The translations under genes were made by a program, and so were the position numbers. A stretch of 64,000 bases of DNA from Cumulibacter soli (GTDB lineage Bacteria; Actinomycetota; Actinomycetes; Mycobacteriales; Antricoccaceae), in assembly GCF_004382795.1 (NCBI RefSeq), contig NZ_SMSG01000003.1, forward strand, positions 124,001 through 188,000, in the 5' to 3' direction. The notes below the pieces were generated by a model that was not told where the DNA came from, ran no database searches, and was given only the letters and a program-made list of their open reading frames with translations. Positions 1-8,832 of the stretch are shown here, piece after piece; the stretch's first letter is position 1, and the number at the start of each line of letters is the position of its first letter.

Positions 1-1176
<1,176 letters not shown>

Positions 1177-1184
1177 CTCGATGG

Positions 1185-1199
1185 TAACCACTGTGGTTA
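1185..1199. promoter_or_regulatory. Perfect 15-bp palindrome between thiC and thiD (candidate operator)
   Basis: TAACCACTGTGGTTA is a perfect inverted repeat centred on T1192. It overlaps the -10-like hexamer of thiD at 1198-1203 and lies just upstream of the thiC leader, where the thiC promoter must be. Position and symmetry suggest a dimeric repressor site; no regulator is known from the sequence. Confidence 0.5.
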
Positions 1200-1203
1200 G
1201 AGT
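1198..1203 (+). promoter_or_regulatory. -10 element of thiD, leaderless arrangement
   Basis: TAGAGT ends 6 bases before the thiD ATG at 1210 and there is no Shine-Dalgarno sequence between them. This spacing puts the transcription start on or next to the start codon. Confidence 0.5.
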
Positions 1204-1209
1204 GCGGAC

Positions 1210-2073
1210 ATGGCCCCCGCTGATCACGCACTCAACGCCCCACTGCCCAAGCCGCCGATCGCCTTGTCGATCGCCGGATCCGACCCGTCTGGCGGGGCGG
1301 GTATTCAGGCCGACCTCAAGACCTTCAGCGCGCTCGGCGCGTACGGCACCTGTGTGATCACGGCGTTGACGGCGCAGTCGACCCAAGGGGTGCGTCTGGT
1401 GCATGAGATCCCGGTCGGAGTGGTGCGTGCGCAACTCGAGACGCTCGTTGCTGATGTGCGCGTGGACGTCGTGAAGATCGGCATGTTGGCATCGGCCTCG
1501 ATCGCCTCTGTCGTAGGGGATCTGCTCTATGACGGACCGCTCGCGCGGGTGCCGGTGGTGCTTGATCCGGTGATGGTGTCGACGACCGGGTCCAAACTAC
1601 TTGCCGACGATGCGATCGACGCCGTTCGGGCGTTGGTGCCGCGGGCCGCTGTCATTACGCCGAACATTCCCGAGGCCGGCGTGCTTCTCGATCGACCGAT
1701 GGCCACTTCCGTTGCAGAGATGGAGAATCAGGCGCTAATGCTCCTTGAGAGCGGCGCATCGCGAGTATTGCTGAAAGGTGGACACCTGGATGCTCCGGAG
1801 TGCACGGACATCTGGGCAGATTCGTCGCGAATGGATTCTTCGGGGCTCGCGCGACTGGACGCTGTTCGCATCGAGTCAACCGCAACGCATGGGACAGGCT
1901 GCACACTGAGCTCAGCGATCGCCGCATTGCGAGGGCGCCACCCGGAATGGTTGCCAGCGGTCCGTGAGGCGAAGGCGTGGCTGACCGAGGCATTACGACA
2001 CGGCGAGGATCTGCATGTCGGTTCTGGTTCAGGTCCGGTCCATCACTTCCACGAGCAGCCACGCTGGCACTGA
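1210..2073 (+). CDS. thiD: Bifunctional hydroxymethylpyrimidine kinase / phosphomethylpyrimidine kinase ThiD
   Basis: ThiD phosphorylates the pyrimidine made by ThiC twice, yielding HMP diphosphate for thiamine phosphate synthase. The 287-aa protein has the ribokinase-fold signatures: GSDPSGGAG at residues 23-31, an LDPVMVSTTGSKL segment and the anion-hole motif THGTGC near residue 225. Length is slightly above the usual 265-280 because of a short N-terminal tail. Transcription is probably leaderless (TAGAGT six bases before the ATG). It stands alone, divergent from thiC and convergent with an unknown gene, so the two thiamine genes can respond to the shared upstream region. Confidence 0.96.
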   Translation: MAPADHALNAPLPKPPIALSIAGSDPSGGAGIQADLKTFSALGAYGTCVITALTAQSTQGVRLVHEIPVGVVRAQLETLVADVRVDVVKIGMLASASIASVVGDLLYDGPLARVPVVLDPVMVSTTGSKLLADDAIDAVRALVPRAAVITPNIPEAGVLLDRPMATSVAEMENQALMLLESGASRVLLKGGHLDAPECTDIWADSSRMDSSGLARLDAVRIESTATHGTGCTLSSAIAALRGRHPEWLPAVREAKAWLTEALRHGEDLHVGSGSGPVHHFHEQPRWH

Positions 2074-2121
2074 GTCGCTCGCAGTGCAATCGCCCACCGG
2101 CCACCATCAAGCTGACTGCCG

Positions 2122-2167
2122 CTGGCAGTTGGCGCGCATAGCCGACCGCCAACGCGTTACCTGCCAG
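2122..2167. terminator. Hairpin between convergent genes, probable bidirectional terminator
   Basis: Outer stem CTGGCAG (2122-2128) with CTGCCAG (2161-2167) and inner stem TTGGCG (2129-2134) with CGCCAA (2147-2152), followed by TCTTTAGG on the plus strand. It sits exactly between the thiD stop and the stop of the minus-strand gene at 2171. An 8-base bulge makes it less than ideal. Confidence 0.5.
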
Positions 2168-2170
2168 TCT

Positions 2171-2767
2171 TTAGGTTATCGAGTAAAGGAAACCGGCGTC
2201 TTCCGCAGCGAACCGCACGATAGCGTCACGAAACTCGGCAAACTGTGAGCGGCAGTAGGAGCCGTGGCCGTCACCAAAAAGCACGTCGCACGTGTGCTCC
2301 AACTCGTTGAGGTCAACGGTCAGGAAGTCCGCGGCGGCGAGGTTGACGTACTCGCGGCGGACCACACCGAAGTACGGAGCGACACCGCTGGGGCTCCATC
2401 GACCCACAGCGTCGCCGGTGAGCAGTATCGCGCCCGGTCGGGGCATCACCGTCACCATGCCTGCAGCGACGCATTCGCACTCGGAGAAAGCTTCTGGATC
2501 GAGCACATCGCGAAGCTTCGCATCGGGCTCGTTAGGGCGCGACTCCCTGAAACGCATTGTCGGGTCGGCCAGTGGGGGCTCGATGCTGGTCGCTGTCGTG
2601 AAGTACTGATAGAGCATCAGGTGCGCTTTGTCCAAACCCACGCAGTTGTGGGGAGCGTGGGCGGCCTCGCGTTGATCGATGACGCGAGATGCCGAACACG
2701 GGTCATTGAGTGCTGCCGCGAAGTCGAGGTCGGTCCGTAGCGGCCAGCCGTAATAGCGAATTCCCAT
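2171..2767 (-). CDS. Protein of unknown function with MGIRYY-type start
   Basis: A 198-aa soluble protein without signal peptide or membrane segment. I chose ATG at 2767 because GAGG lies 9 bases before it and the sequence then begins MGIRYYGWPL; an in-frame ATG at 2776 and a longer open frame to 2953 also exist. The opening, a central LDKAHLMLYQYF segment and a C-terminal TVDLNELEH stretch recall small actinobacterial proteins of the DUF1877/YfbM kind, which have an LDKAW motif, but the match is from memory and weak. It lies 228 bases downstream of the HNH gene on the same strand. Function unknown. Confidence 0.7.
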   Translation of the reverse strand: MGIRYYGWPLRTDLDFAAALNDPCSASRVIDQREAAHAPHNCVGLDKAHLMLYQYFTTATSIEPPLADPTMRFRESRPNEPDAKLRDVLDPEAFSECECVAAGMVTVMPRPGAILLTGDAVGRWSPSGVAPYFGVVRREYVNLAAADFLTVDLNELEHTCDVLFGDGHGSYCRSQFAEFRDAIVRFAAEDAGFLYSIT

Positions 2768-2995
2768 AGCTGACATCCTCGACCCCAGCCACCCCTCGCT
2801 CGAGGTTATCCACAGCCCCGAATGTTCCCTGGCGCGGATCTGAGCCCTGGGCATTGAGTCAGGGCGCAACACTGTTGCTAGTAGTTCCGCCATCGAGCGG
2901 CTTCCGTGCGCCGAGGCGCGCAGATCGGTCACCCGTCGGTGTCTTGCGTACAAGCGGACTGCTGCTGGCGGCGCGGATTCAGTGTGGATGCCGGC

Positions 2996-5044
2996 TCAGG
3001 TAGTGACCGAGAGGCTAAGGAGGTTGTTGCGCCAGGTGATAGTCCCATCGTCGTTCATGACGGGGCTCCAATGCAGATGGTGTTTGGCGCGGTGGTGGGC
3101 ACGGCATAGAGCGTGCAGATTCTGCGGAGTGGTTTGTCCGGCAGCGGACTCACCCTCGCGGAACGCGATTACATGGTCGAGGTCGAGCGCATCGGTGGTG
3201 CGGGTGCAGCCGGGGAACCGGCATTGGCGATCTCGGTTGATGATCGCGTCGCGAAGGGCCTGACTGGGACGGCGCTTGCTGACTTCGAGCGGCTGCCCGG
3301 TGCGCGGTTCGGTGAGGATGCGGCGTAGGTCGGCGTTCTGTAACAGGGCGTGGGCGAGGTCGTCGGAGATCGAGCCGAGACCGCGGACGGTCGCGGGTCG
3401 GTACCGCTGCCCGGGCCCGTGCGGTCCGTGACTGTCCGCGATGGCGTCCTGCGACACATCGCAGAGTTCAGGCGTCCCTGCTGTACTTGCACGTGGTTGT
3501 CGAGCAAGTGAGGGTCGAATCCTGCGGCAACAATCGACTGGACCGTCTTTTCGCGGTGCGCAGCGTTCACGCCCGGATGCCTTACAGGACGGCGATGCGA
3601 TGTCCTGCACTCCACGCAAGCGTCCCGGATCGGAGCCTGGACACCGGTGTGCTGCTAAGCCTGGCGATGAACACGAGTGTGGGGGCGGATCGGGTTCGAA
3701 ACTGGAACTAGTGTCCGTCGGCGGACCGGTCTGTCGACGCTGCCGATAACGAGCCGAGCGCTGAATGTCGAGGAGAGTGTCGGTCGTGACGTCGAGGTTC
3801 ACCACGGCGTGGGCGGTATTGGGGAAGGTCCAGTCCAGGCATGCGGCCAGGAGTCTGATGGTGTCGTAGATACCCCGGGCGCGCAGGTTCTGCCGCTCAT
3901 CGATGACGGTGTAGCCGCCCTCATCATCGAACGCTGGCGCGTCTAGCTGTTCGAGGTTCATTGCGATCTGGGCCGGCGGGGAAAGTGCGGCGGGACCGAC
4001 GAACAGGGTGCGGAACACGTCGGCACGGCGTTGTTCGTGAGTGCGATCGTCATTGACGGGTGCCGTACGGGCGTAGTCGTCGAGCACCGTGTCGATCGCT
4101 AACGCGTCGAGGGCGGGGATCGCGCAGTGCACGCTGGTCATACCGTCGGCGGTGAGCCCGAATCGGATATATCGATCGCGGGATCCGCGCGTGCGGTGCG
4201 AAGTGTCCGGCCGCTGATGTACGTCGAGCGAGCGTACGGCCGTGCTGAGCCGGCGGGTAAACGTGGTCGTGGCGGCGCGGTGCGCACCGAGACCGTAGTG
4301 CGCACCGGTGAACCTTTTCGCGCACACGGCCTCGTCGAGGGCGGACGCCTGCTCGGGCGTCAACTGGTGCGCCTCCTGGCTAATTCGGAACGCCTGGTAC
4401 GCCGTCAGTTCACCGCTCGTGAGCCGCCCGAGCGTGTGGGGTAGGTGTGCGCACAGCTGCACCGCGTGCTTGGTGAGCATCCGTGCACGACCGGGCGTAG
4501 TACGGGCAATAACGGCAAGATCGGTCGCGACGATCTGGGCGCGAGACGGAAGACGGTCCAGGGCGCCGTCGGCGTGCCGGACGACTTGGCCAGGGGACTG
4601 GGTGTCGCTAAGCAGTTCCTCGTGCGCGTGCGTGTAGCTGTGCGCGATTAGTTGTGATTTCGCTGCAGCAAGCGCCGACTCCAGTGTGTCGAGGGCGTCG
4701 ATGCCAGCCATTGCGACGTGGTACTCGCTCACCGAGTCGTCGTCCCCGTTGTTATCGCAGGCGATCGCGTCGGCGAGGTCTAGCGCGCGAGCAATCACGT
4801 CAGCGACGTGGCGTTGCGCCGTGTTCCCGCCGCCGACCGCCAGGATCCGCCGGGCCAGCGTGGTCGCCGAGTCGCTGCTGCACTCATCGCTGAAATCCCC
4901 GCTGTGGCTGGTGTCGGAGAGCTCCTCGGTAATACGGCCGTGGTGCGCGGCAGCTACGCCGACCTGCTCGCTGCCGTCGAGGTCGCCGAAGCAATCGATG
5001 CCGCCGAAGAGCGCCAAGGCGCCTCCTGTCTCGATCTCCGTCAT
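2996..5044 (-). CDS. DUF222 / HNH endonuclease-domain protein (13E12-repeat type) with an atypical insertion
   Basis: A 682-aa protein with an N-terminal DUF222 region (residues about 80-400) and a C-terminal HNH nuclease motif: CRFPGCTRTTDALDLDH, then NLHALCRAHHRAKHH. Such genes are multicopy in actinobacterial genomes and often linked to mobile DNA; their role is unknown. The start at 5044 (MTEIETG) is preferred over the open frame reaching 5266, whose extra 74 residues do not look like the family. Between DTLLDIQRSAR and GLGSISDDLAHAL, which lie nearly side by side in relatives, there are about 130 Cys/Pro-rich residues (about 3395-3760). There the annotated frame has poor third-position GC and the other two frames read better, so the gene may be damaged or carry an insertion. 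Confidence 0.8.
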   Translation of the reverse strand: MTEIETGGALALFGGIDCFGDLDGSEQVGVAAAHHGRITEELSDTSHSGDFSDECSSDSATTLARRILAVGGGNTAQRHVADVIARALDLADAIACDNNGDDDSVSEYHVAMAGIDALDTLESALAAAKSQLIAHSYTHAHEELLSDTQSPGQVVRHADGALDRLPSRAQIVATDLAVIARTTPGRARMLTKHAVQLCAHLPHTLGRLTSGELTAYQAFRISQEAHQLTPEQASALDEAVCAKRFTGAHYGLGAHRAATTTFTRRLSTAVRSLDVHQRPDTSHRTRGSRDRYIRFGLTADGMTSVHCAIPALDALAIDTVLDDYARTAPVNDDRTHEQRRADVFRTLFVGPAALSPPAQIAMNLEQLDAPAFDDEGGYTVIDERQNLRARGIYDTIRLLAACLDWTFPNTAHAVVNLDVTTDTLLDIQRSARYRQRRQTGPPTDTSSSFEPDPPPHSCSSPGLAAHRCPGSDPGRLRGVQDIASPSCKASGRERCAPRKDGPVDCCRRIRPSLARQPRASTAGTPELCDVSQDAIADSHGPHGPGQRYRPATVRGLGSISDDLAHALLQNADLRRILTEPRTGQPLEVSKRRPSQALRDAIINRDRQCRFPGCTRTTDALDLDHVIAFREGESAAGQTTPQNLHALCRAHHRAKHHLHWSPVMNDDGTITWRNNLLSLSVTT

Positions 5045-5466
5045 AACAGCAACTCTAGCCACCCGCTCCGACAGAATTCGGCGGTACGGACAGTCGCTCG
5101 CGCACTGATTCGCAGATATATAGCCGAGGCATAGAAACGAAGGATGCATCTCGCCGGGAGATAGTTCGATCGTCGTCAGCTGGCGATGGCAATCCTCGAC
5201 TGCGATGGCGAATCTGATGTGTGGCCGCATTACGTCATATAGTTCATCCCCGAACTGACGCCGCACTCATGCGCGTTCGACGTGGGGCGCAGGTGCCCCG
5301 GTTGTCAGCAGCGGCCAATAGCGACCGTCAGAAGCGCACAGTCGACCACCTACGTGAGCGCGACCGGTGGCGGTAGCGATCCGAACCGTGCCACCGCTGC
5401 CGGCCGCTGGCCCATAATCGTGGACGCTGCGCTCACGGCTCTCGCTCGCGTCGTTATCGTGGTGGA
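5045..5466. other. Intergenic region between the HNH gene and the SDR gene, no gene seen
   Basis: No convincing coding frame here. It must hold the divergent promoters of the HNH gene (minus) and the dehydrogenase (plus). TATCGT at 5455-5460 is 6 bases before the plus-strand ATG at 5467. An inverted pair GGTGGC/GCCACC lies near 5365-5395. Nothing else stands out. Confidence 0.5.
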
Positions 5467-6156
5467 ATGAACGATCGCCCAATCGCGCTCATCACAGGCG
5501 GAGCACGTGGAATCGGCCTGGCCATCGCCCGGTCACTACAGGCGACGCACGACCTGATCATCGGCGCCAGGTCGGCCGAATCTGCCGCGGTCGCGTGCGC
5601 CGAGTTGAAGTCGGCGGCCCCGTTCGTCGCGGACCTGACTGATGAGGCAGCGCTGATTCGGGCGAGTGAGGAGTTGCCCGATCTCGACGTGCTGATTCAC
5701 AGTGCCGGTATCTGGGACAACGGCGCGGTAGCCGAAACCACTCGGAGCCAATGGCGCGAAATCTTTGATGCGAACGTGTTCGCGGTTGCGGACTTGACCG
5801 CGCGAACCCTACCTGGATTGCGGCGCACACGCGGACAGATAGTGCTGATCAACTCCGGTTCCGGGCTCGCCAGCAATGCGGGGAACTCGATGTACTGCGC
5901 GTCGAAGTTTGCGCTACGGGCGTTCGCGGACGCGCTACGCGAGGAGGAACGCCCGAACGGCGTTCGCGTCAGTTCAGTGCACCCCGGCAAGGTCGATACC
6001 GAGATGCAACGCCTGATCGTGCGGCGAGCTGGCGGAGAGTACGACCCGTCCAAGTATCTGACAGCCGAATCGGTGGCGCGAGCGGTACGCAGCGTCGTCG
6101 ATGCGACCGAAGATGCAACGTTAGAAGTGGTATCTGTTCGCCCCACTGAGCACTGA
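5467..6156 (+). CDS. Short-chain dehydrogenase/reductase (SDR) family oxidoreductase
   Basis: A 229-aa classical SDR using NAD(P)H; substrate unknown. The N-terminal Rossmann motif GGARGIG is at residues 11-17, the HSAG motif (usual NNAG) near residue 77, the active-site Ser in the LINSGSG segment and the YCASK catalytic motif near residue 142, followed by VHPGKVDTEM. The size suits minimal cytosolic SDRs. There is no strong Shine-Dalgarno; the TATCGT hexamer six bases upstream suggests a leaderless transcript. The thioesterase-like gene follows 26 bases downstream on the same strand, so the two probably form an operon acting on acyl or hydroxyacyl substrates (inference). Confidence 0.92.
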   Translation: MNDRPIALITGGARGIGLAIARSLQATHDLIIGARSAESAAVACAELKSAAPFVADLTDEAALIRASEELPDLDVLIHSAGIWDNGAVAETTRSQWREIFDANVFAVADLTARTLPGLRRTRGQIVLINSGSGLASNAGNSMYCASKFALRAFADALREEERPNGVRVSSVHPGKVDTEMQRLIVRRAGGEYDPSKYLTAESVARAVRSVVDATEDATLEVVSVRPTEH

Positions 6157-6182
6157 GCACTGCACTTGAAGGATGAGGAAAC

Positions 6183-6995
6183 GTGACAGAACAGCTATAT
6201 AAACTGGATCCCGCCAGCGATGAGCCGATGTGGCGGCTTTCGGTGACGTCCGCGGTATGCGTGGGTCCGGCGAGCATGGAACCCTTCATGTACGGCGGAT
6301 TGGGTCTGGCTGCGGGGATCGACGCCATGCAACAGGCCACTGGTCGCCCGTTGATTTGGGCATCCGCGCAATACCTGTCCTTCGCCCGGCTCGGCGAGGA
6401 GTTGGAGTTCAGAGTGCAGGTCCCGGTAAGCGGGCGCTCCGTATCGCACGCGAGGGTCACCGGGAACGTCGGTGAGCGCGAGGTCATTACGGTCGTCGGC
6501 TCGCTTGGCGGCCGGGACGGCGATGCAGCGACTCAGTGGAGCCACGCTCCATCGCTGCCGCGCCCAGAGGACTGCGAGCGGGTCGGTCTGTATCCCGAGC
6601 AGGGCCCCGACTCGCGGCTAATCGATCGGATGGAAGTGCGGATGCCAGCCGGTGAACTGGCCGAGCACCGCGACCGCGGCATGCCCTCAGTGTCGGGAAA
6701 AATCAGCCTGTGGATGCGGCTTACCGGCGGGTTGCCCGCAGACGTCGCAGCTCTCGCGCTGTTCGCCGATCAAGTCCCTGCGGTAATCGCCATGGCGATG
6801 GGGAAGTCCGGCGGCGGCAGCAGCCTGGACAATACTCTGCGGATCGTGCGTCGAGCGCCTACGAGTTGGGTGCTGTGCGAGATTGACGCACACGGCGTCG
6901 CGAACGGCATGGGTCACGGCGATATCCACATGTACGCCGAGACAGGGGAGTTGCTCGCCGTGGGTAGCCAGTCTTGCGTCCTGCGTTATTTCTAG
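6183..6995 (+). CDS. Thioesterase-like superfamily protein (acyl-CoA thioesterase domain)
   Basis: A 270-aa protein with the double hot-dog layout of TesB-like or acyl-CoA thioesterase-domain proteins. The first half has a conserved stretch around YGGLGLAAGIDAMQQATG and SAQYLSFARLGEELEF; the second half contains GGLPADVAALALFADQVPAV and SLDNTLRIVRRAPTSWVLCE, matching the TesB-type substrate-pocket region. It probably hydrolyses an acyl-CoA; the substrate is unknown. The start is GTG at 6183 after GAGGAAA. It follows the SDR gene closely. Its TAG stop lies in the palindrome CTAG at 6992-6995, which also supplies the stop of the convergent regulator gene. Confidence 0.85.
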   Translation: MTEQLYKLDPASDEPMWRLSVTSAVCVGPASMEPFMYGGLGLAAGIDAMQQATGRPLIWASAQYLSFARLGEELEFRVQVPVSGRSVSHARVTGNVGEREVITVVGSLGGRDGDAATQWSHAPSLPRPEDCERVGLYPEQGPDSRLIDRMEVRMPAGELAEHRDRGMPSVSGKISLWMRLTGGLPADVAALALFADQVPAVIAMAMGKSGGGSSLDNTLRIVRRAPTSWVLCEIDAHGVANGMGHGDIHMYAETGELLAVGSQSCVLRYF

Positions 6996-7693
6996 ACTGA
7001 TTGCTGCTCGGTCACGGACGTGGAGCGGGGCGCGCCACGACCGACGCGGTCTGAGTCGCGACTAGATCCGTGCCACATGCAGTATCCGGGGCCAGCGAAT
7101 GGCTCCAGCCAACCCTGTTCGTCGTCGCCGAGGCGGGCGCGGATCAAGCCGTCATGTACCCCGCACACCACCTCAGGGTTCTCGCGGGCGGCTGACAGCA
7201 ACGGACACTGCGTGAGCCGGATATCTGCCTCCTCGCGTGTCGGCTCGAACCCGAGGTCCTGCAATAGTGTCAGGACGTCGGCCTGGCTGTTGCTGTCGCC
7301 GGGGATCCGGGCGGCCCAGCTCTCTCCGGCGGCGCGAGCCACACTGGCGGGATCAGGACTGATGTGGGCCAGCTTTTCTGCCAGTGCCATCGCCAGCCCG
7401 ACGTATTCCGGTGCGCCTGCCATGCGCTCGGGAATAACGCGGTACCGCCATGATGGGCGCCCGCGCTGACCACTGCGCTCGCTGGATCGTTCGACGACGC
7501 CGTCGAGAACGAGACCGTCCAGATGGTTGCGCACCGTGTTGGGGTGCAGGTCGCTCAGGCGGGCCAATTCGTCCACCGTGCGGGCGGCATGTTCTGCAGC
7601 AAGTAGGTCCAGCAAGTCCATGCGCTGTGGCGACATCGCCGGCATCGCTCGGGTGGGAGTCGGGGCAGGACCGTATGCCCGAGGAATTTCCAT
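6992..7693 (-). CDS. Winged-helix transcriptional regulator with cysteine cluster (SufR/ArsR-like)
   Basis: A 233-aa DNA-binding protein. Residues about 22-88 form a winged HTH (RTVDELARLSDLHPNTVRNHLDGL, then the wing with GQRGRPSWRYRV). The C-terminal part carries Cys163, Cys177 (CPLLSAARENPEVVC) and Cys205 (GPGYCMWH). This spacing resembles the iron-sulfur regulator SufR and its relative Rv1460, which have C-x12-C followed by a further cysteine. A metal-, redox- or nitric-oxide-sensing role is therefore plausible but unproven. There is no suf operon nearby; the divergent neighbour is a DUF2249 gene. TACTAT at 7701-7706 (minus strand) is seven bases before the ATG, pointing to leaderless transcription. 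Confidence 0.85.
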   Translation of the reverse strand: MEIPRAYGPAPTPTRAMPAMSPQRMDLLDLLAAEHAARTVDELARLSDLHPNTVRNHLDGLVLDGVVERSSERSGQRGRPSWRYRVIPERMAGAPEYVGLAMALAEKLAHISPDPASVARAAGESWAARIPGDSNSQADVLTLLQDLGFEPTREEADIRLTQCPLLSAARENPEVVCGVHDGLIRARLGDDEQGWLEPFAGPGYCMWHGSSRDSDRVGRGAPRSTSVTEQQSV

Positions 7694-7761
7694 GAGTTCT
7701 ATAGTAATAAATATCGCCAGTTCTTGGTATGGAAACCCACCCGAGGCATAGGAGTAGCACG
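7694..7761. promoter_or_regulatory. AT-rich divergent promoter region between HTH regulator and DUF2249 gene
   Basis: A 68-bp gap with an unusually AT-rich core at 7700-7714. On the minus strand TACTAT (7706-7701) fits a -10 for the regulator. On the plus strand TAGTAAT (7702-7708) fits one for the DUF2249 gene, whose AGGAG site is at 7750-7754. The two -10 candidates overlap, so binding by the regulator would affect both genes. Confidence 0.5.
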
Positions 7762-8088
7762 ATGACTGCGGATCGAGACCTGAAGCCGATGAAGATCCGC
7801 GAGCTGCCGCAGGTCGACGGCGGGCACGGTGTCGGGTGCGCCTGCGGGCATGAGGACGACGGGGCTATGCCGGAACTCGACGTCCAAGTGATTCCGCATG
7901 CGATTCGGCATGCATCGATTTTCGGGGCTCTCGATTCGATCAAGGCGGGTTACGGGATGATCATCCGCGCCAACCACGACCCGCTTCCGTTATTGACGCA
8001 GTTGGAGCAGCGCGCTCCTGGCGCCTTCGCGATCGAGTACCTCGATCGCGGCCCCGACACGTTCCGCCTTCGCTTCGTGCGTAAATGA
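7762..8088 (+). CDS. DUF2249 domain-containing protein
   Basis: A 108-aa protein. Residues about 40-107 match DUF2249: LDVQVIPHAIRHASIF, then the NHDPLPLL motif, then the FAIEYLDRGPDTFRLRF strand pair. The N-terminal part has a CACGH motif (Cys26, Cys28) in an acidic linker, which could bind metal. DUF2249 proteins have no established biochemical activity; they often sit near nitrogen-oxide or redox genes, which is context knowledge only. ATG at 7762 is chosen because AGGAG is at the right distance; the frame is open upstream to 7729. It is divergent from a cysteine-containing regulator, making a two-gene module. Confidence 0.88.
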   Translation: MTADRDLKPMKIRELPQVDGGHGVGCACGHEDDGAMPELDVQVIPHAIRHASIFGALDSIKAGYGMIIRANHDPLPLLTQLEQRAPGAFAIEYLDRGPDTFRLRFVRK

Positions 8089-8149
8089 GCGTAAGTAAGT
8101 ACACACGATTCGAGTGCCGGGCGACGTACAACGCGGCGGCCCCGGAAGC

Positions 8150-8155
8150 TAGTCT
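8150..8155 (+). promoter_or_regulatory. -10 element of the pyr operon
   Basis: TAGTCT would place the transcription start near 8162, a few bases before the PyrR-binding hairpin. No clear -35 element is seen. Confidence 0.4.
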
Positions 8156-8169
8156 GTAGTTGCATCTGT

Positions 8170-8206
8170 TCCTTTAAAGACCGTCCCGTGAGGCGGAGAA
8201 GGAGTA
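8170..8206 (+). promoter_or_regulatory. PyrR-binding RNA element overlapping the pyrR ribosome binding site
   Basis: The leader reads CCTTTAAAGACCGTCCCG then TGAGGCGGAGAAGGAG. CCG and CGG form the upper stem around the conserved loop TCCCGTGAGG. The lower stem pairs CCTT with the AAGG of the Shine-Dalgarno sequence before the ATG at 8212. This is the actinobacterial PyrR site known from Mycobacterium smegmatis, where PyrR with UMP blocks translation. No attenuator terminator is seen. Confidence 0.85.
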
Positions 8207-8211
8207 CGACG

Positions 8212-8832
8212 ATGGGCACCGTCCCGGAGTCGGCAGACGGAGGCGCCGGTAAGACCGGTCGCGTCATCCTGTCTGCCGACGACATTTCTCGCGTGGTCGA
8301 CCGCATATCCCACCAAATCCTTGAGAAGACCGGCGGTGCGACTGACGTCGTACTCGTCGGCATCCCGACTCGCGGTCAGCAGTTGGCTGAGCGCATCAGA
8401 TCCCGGATCGAAGCATTCTCCGCGCAGCGGCTCCCCATCGGCGTCCTGGACATCACGCTGTATCGCGATGACCTGCGCACGCGTGGCGTACGCCCGCTGG
8501 AACATTCCTATGAACCTGAGGGCGGCATTGATCAGAAGACCGTCGTCCTGATCGACGATGTGCTCTACTCCGGACGCACGATCCGCGCCGCGCTCGACGC
8601 GCTGCGCGACTGGGGGCGTCCGCGAGCAATCCAGGCCGCCGTGCTGGTCGACCGCGGACACCGCGAACTACCGATCCGAGCTGACTATGTCGGTAAGAAC
8701 ATCCCCACCGCGCGCGATGAGCAGATCTTCGTGGGCATCTCCGAACTCGATGGCGTCGACGGCGTGGTGATCTCGAGCGGTCAGCCCGACCGGCATGAGG
8801 TCCTGGCGATGCTGAACGGGGAAGGCCGATGA
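8212..8832 (+). CDS. pyrR: Bifunctional pyr operon regulator / uracil phosphoribosyltransferase PyrR
   Basis: A 206-aa PyrR, the UMP-sensing RNA-binding repressor of the pyr operon, which also has uracil phosphoribosyltransferase activity. The type I PRTase PRPP-binding loop [13 protein letters not shown] is at about residues 111-123; [13 protein letters not shown] and DITLYRDDL are family signatures. ATG at 8212 is chosen, 5-6 bases after GAAGGAG; an upstream in-frame GTG at 8188 lies inside the RNA element. It is the first gene of the seven-gene pyr operon and its own leader carries the PyrR target, so expression should be autoregulated. Its last bases overlap pyrB. Confidence 0.96.
   Translation: MGTVPESADGGAGKTGRVILSADDISRVVDRISHQILEKTGGATDVVLVGIPTRGQQLAERIRSRIEAFSAQRLPIGVLDITLYRDDLRTRGVRPLEHSYEPEGGIDQKTVVLIDDVLYSGRTIRAALDALRDWGRPRAIQAAVLVDRGHRELPIRADYVGKNIPTARDEQIFVGISELDGVDGVVISSGQPDRHEVLAMLNGEGR

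Noticed and set aside
5045-5266. N-terminal extension of the HNH protein up to 5266
   Set aside because: The extra 74 residues are not family-like and the ATG at 5044 starts the recognisable part; kept as non-coding.
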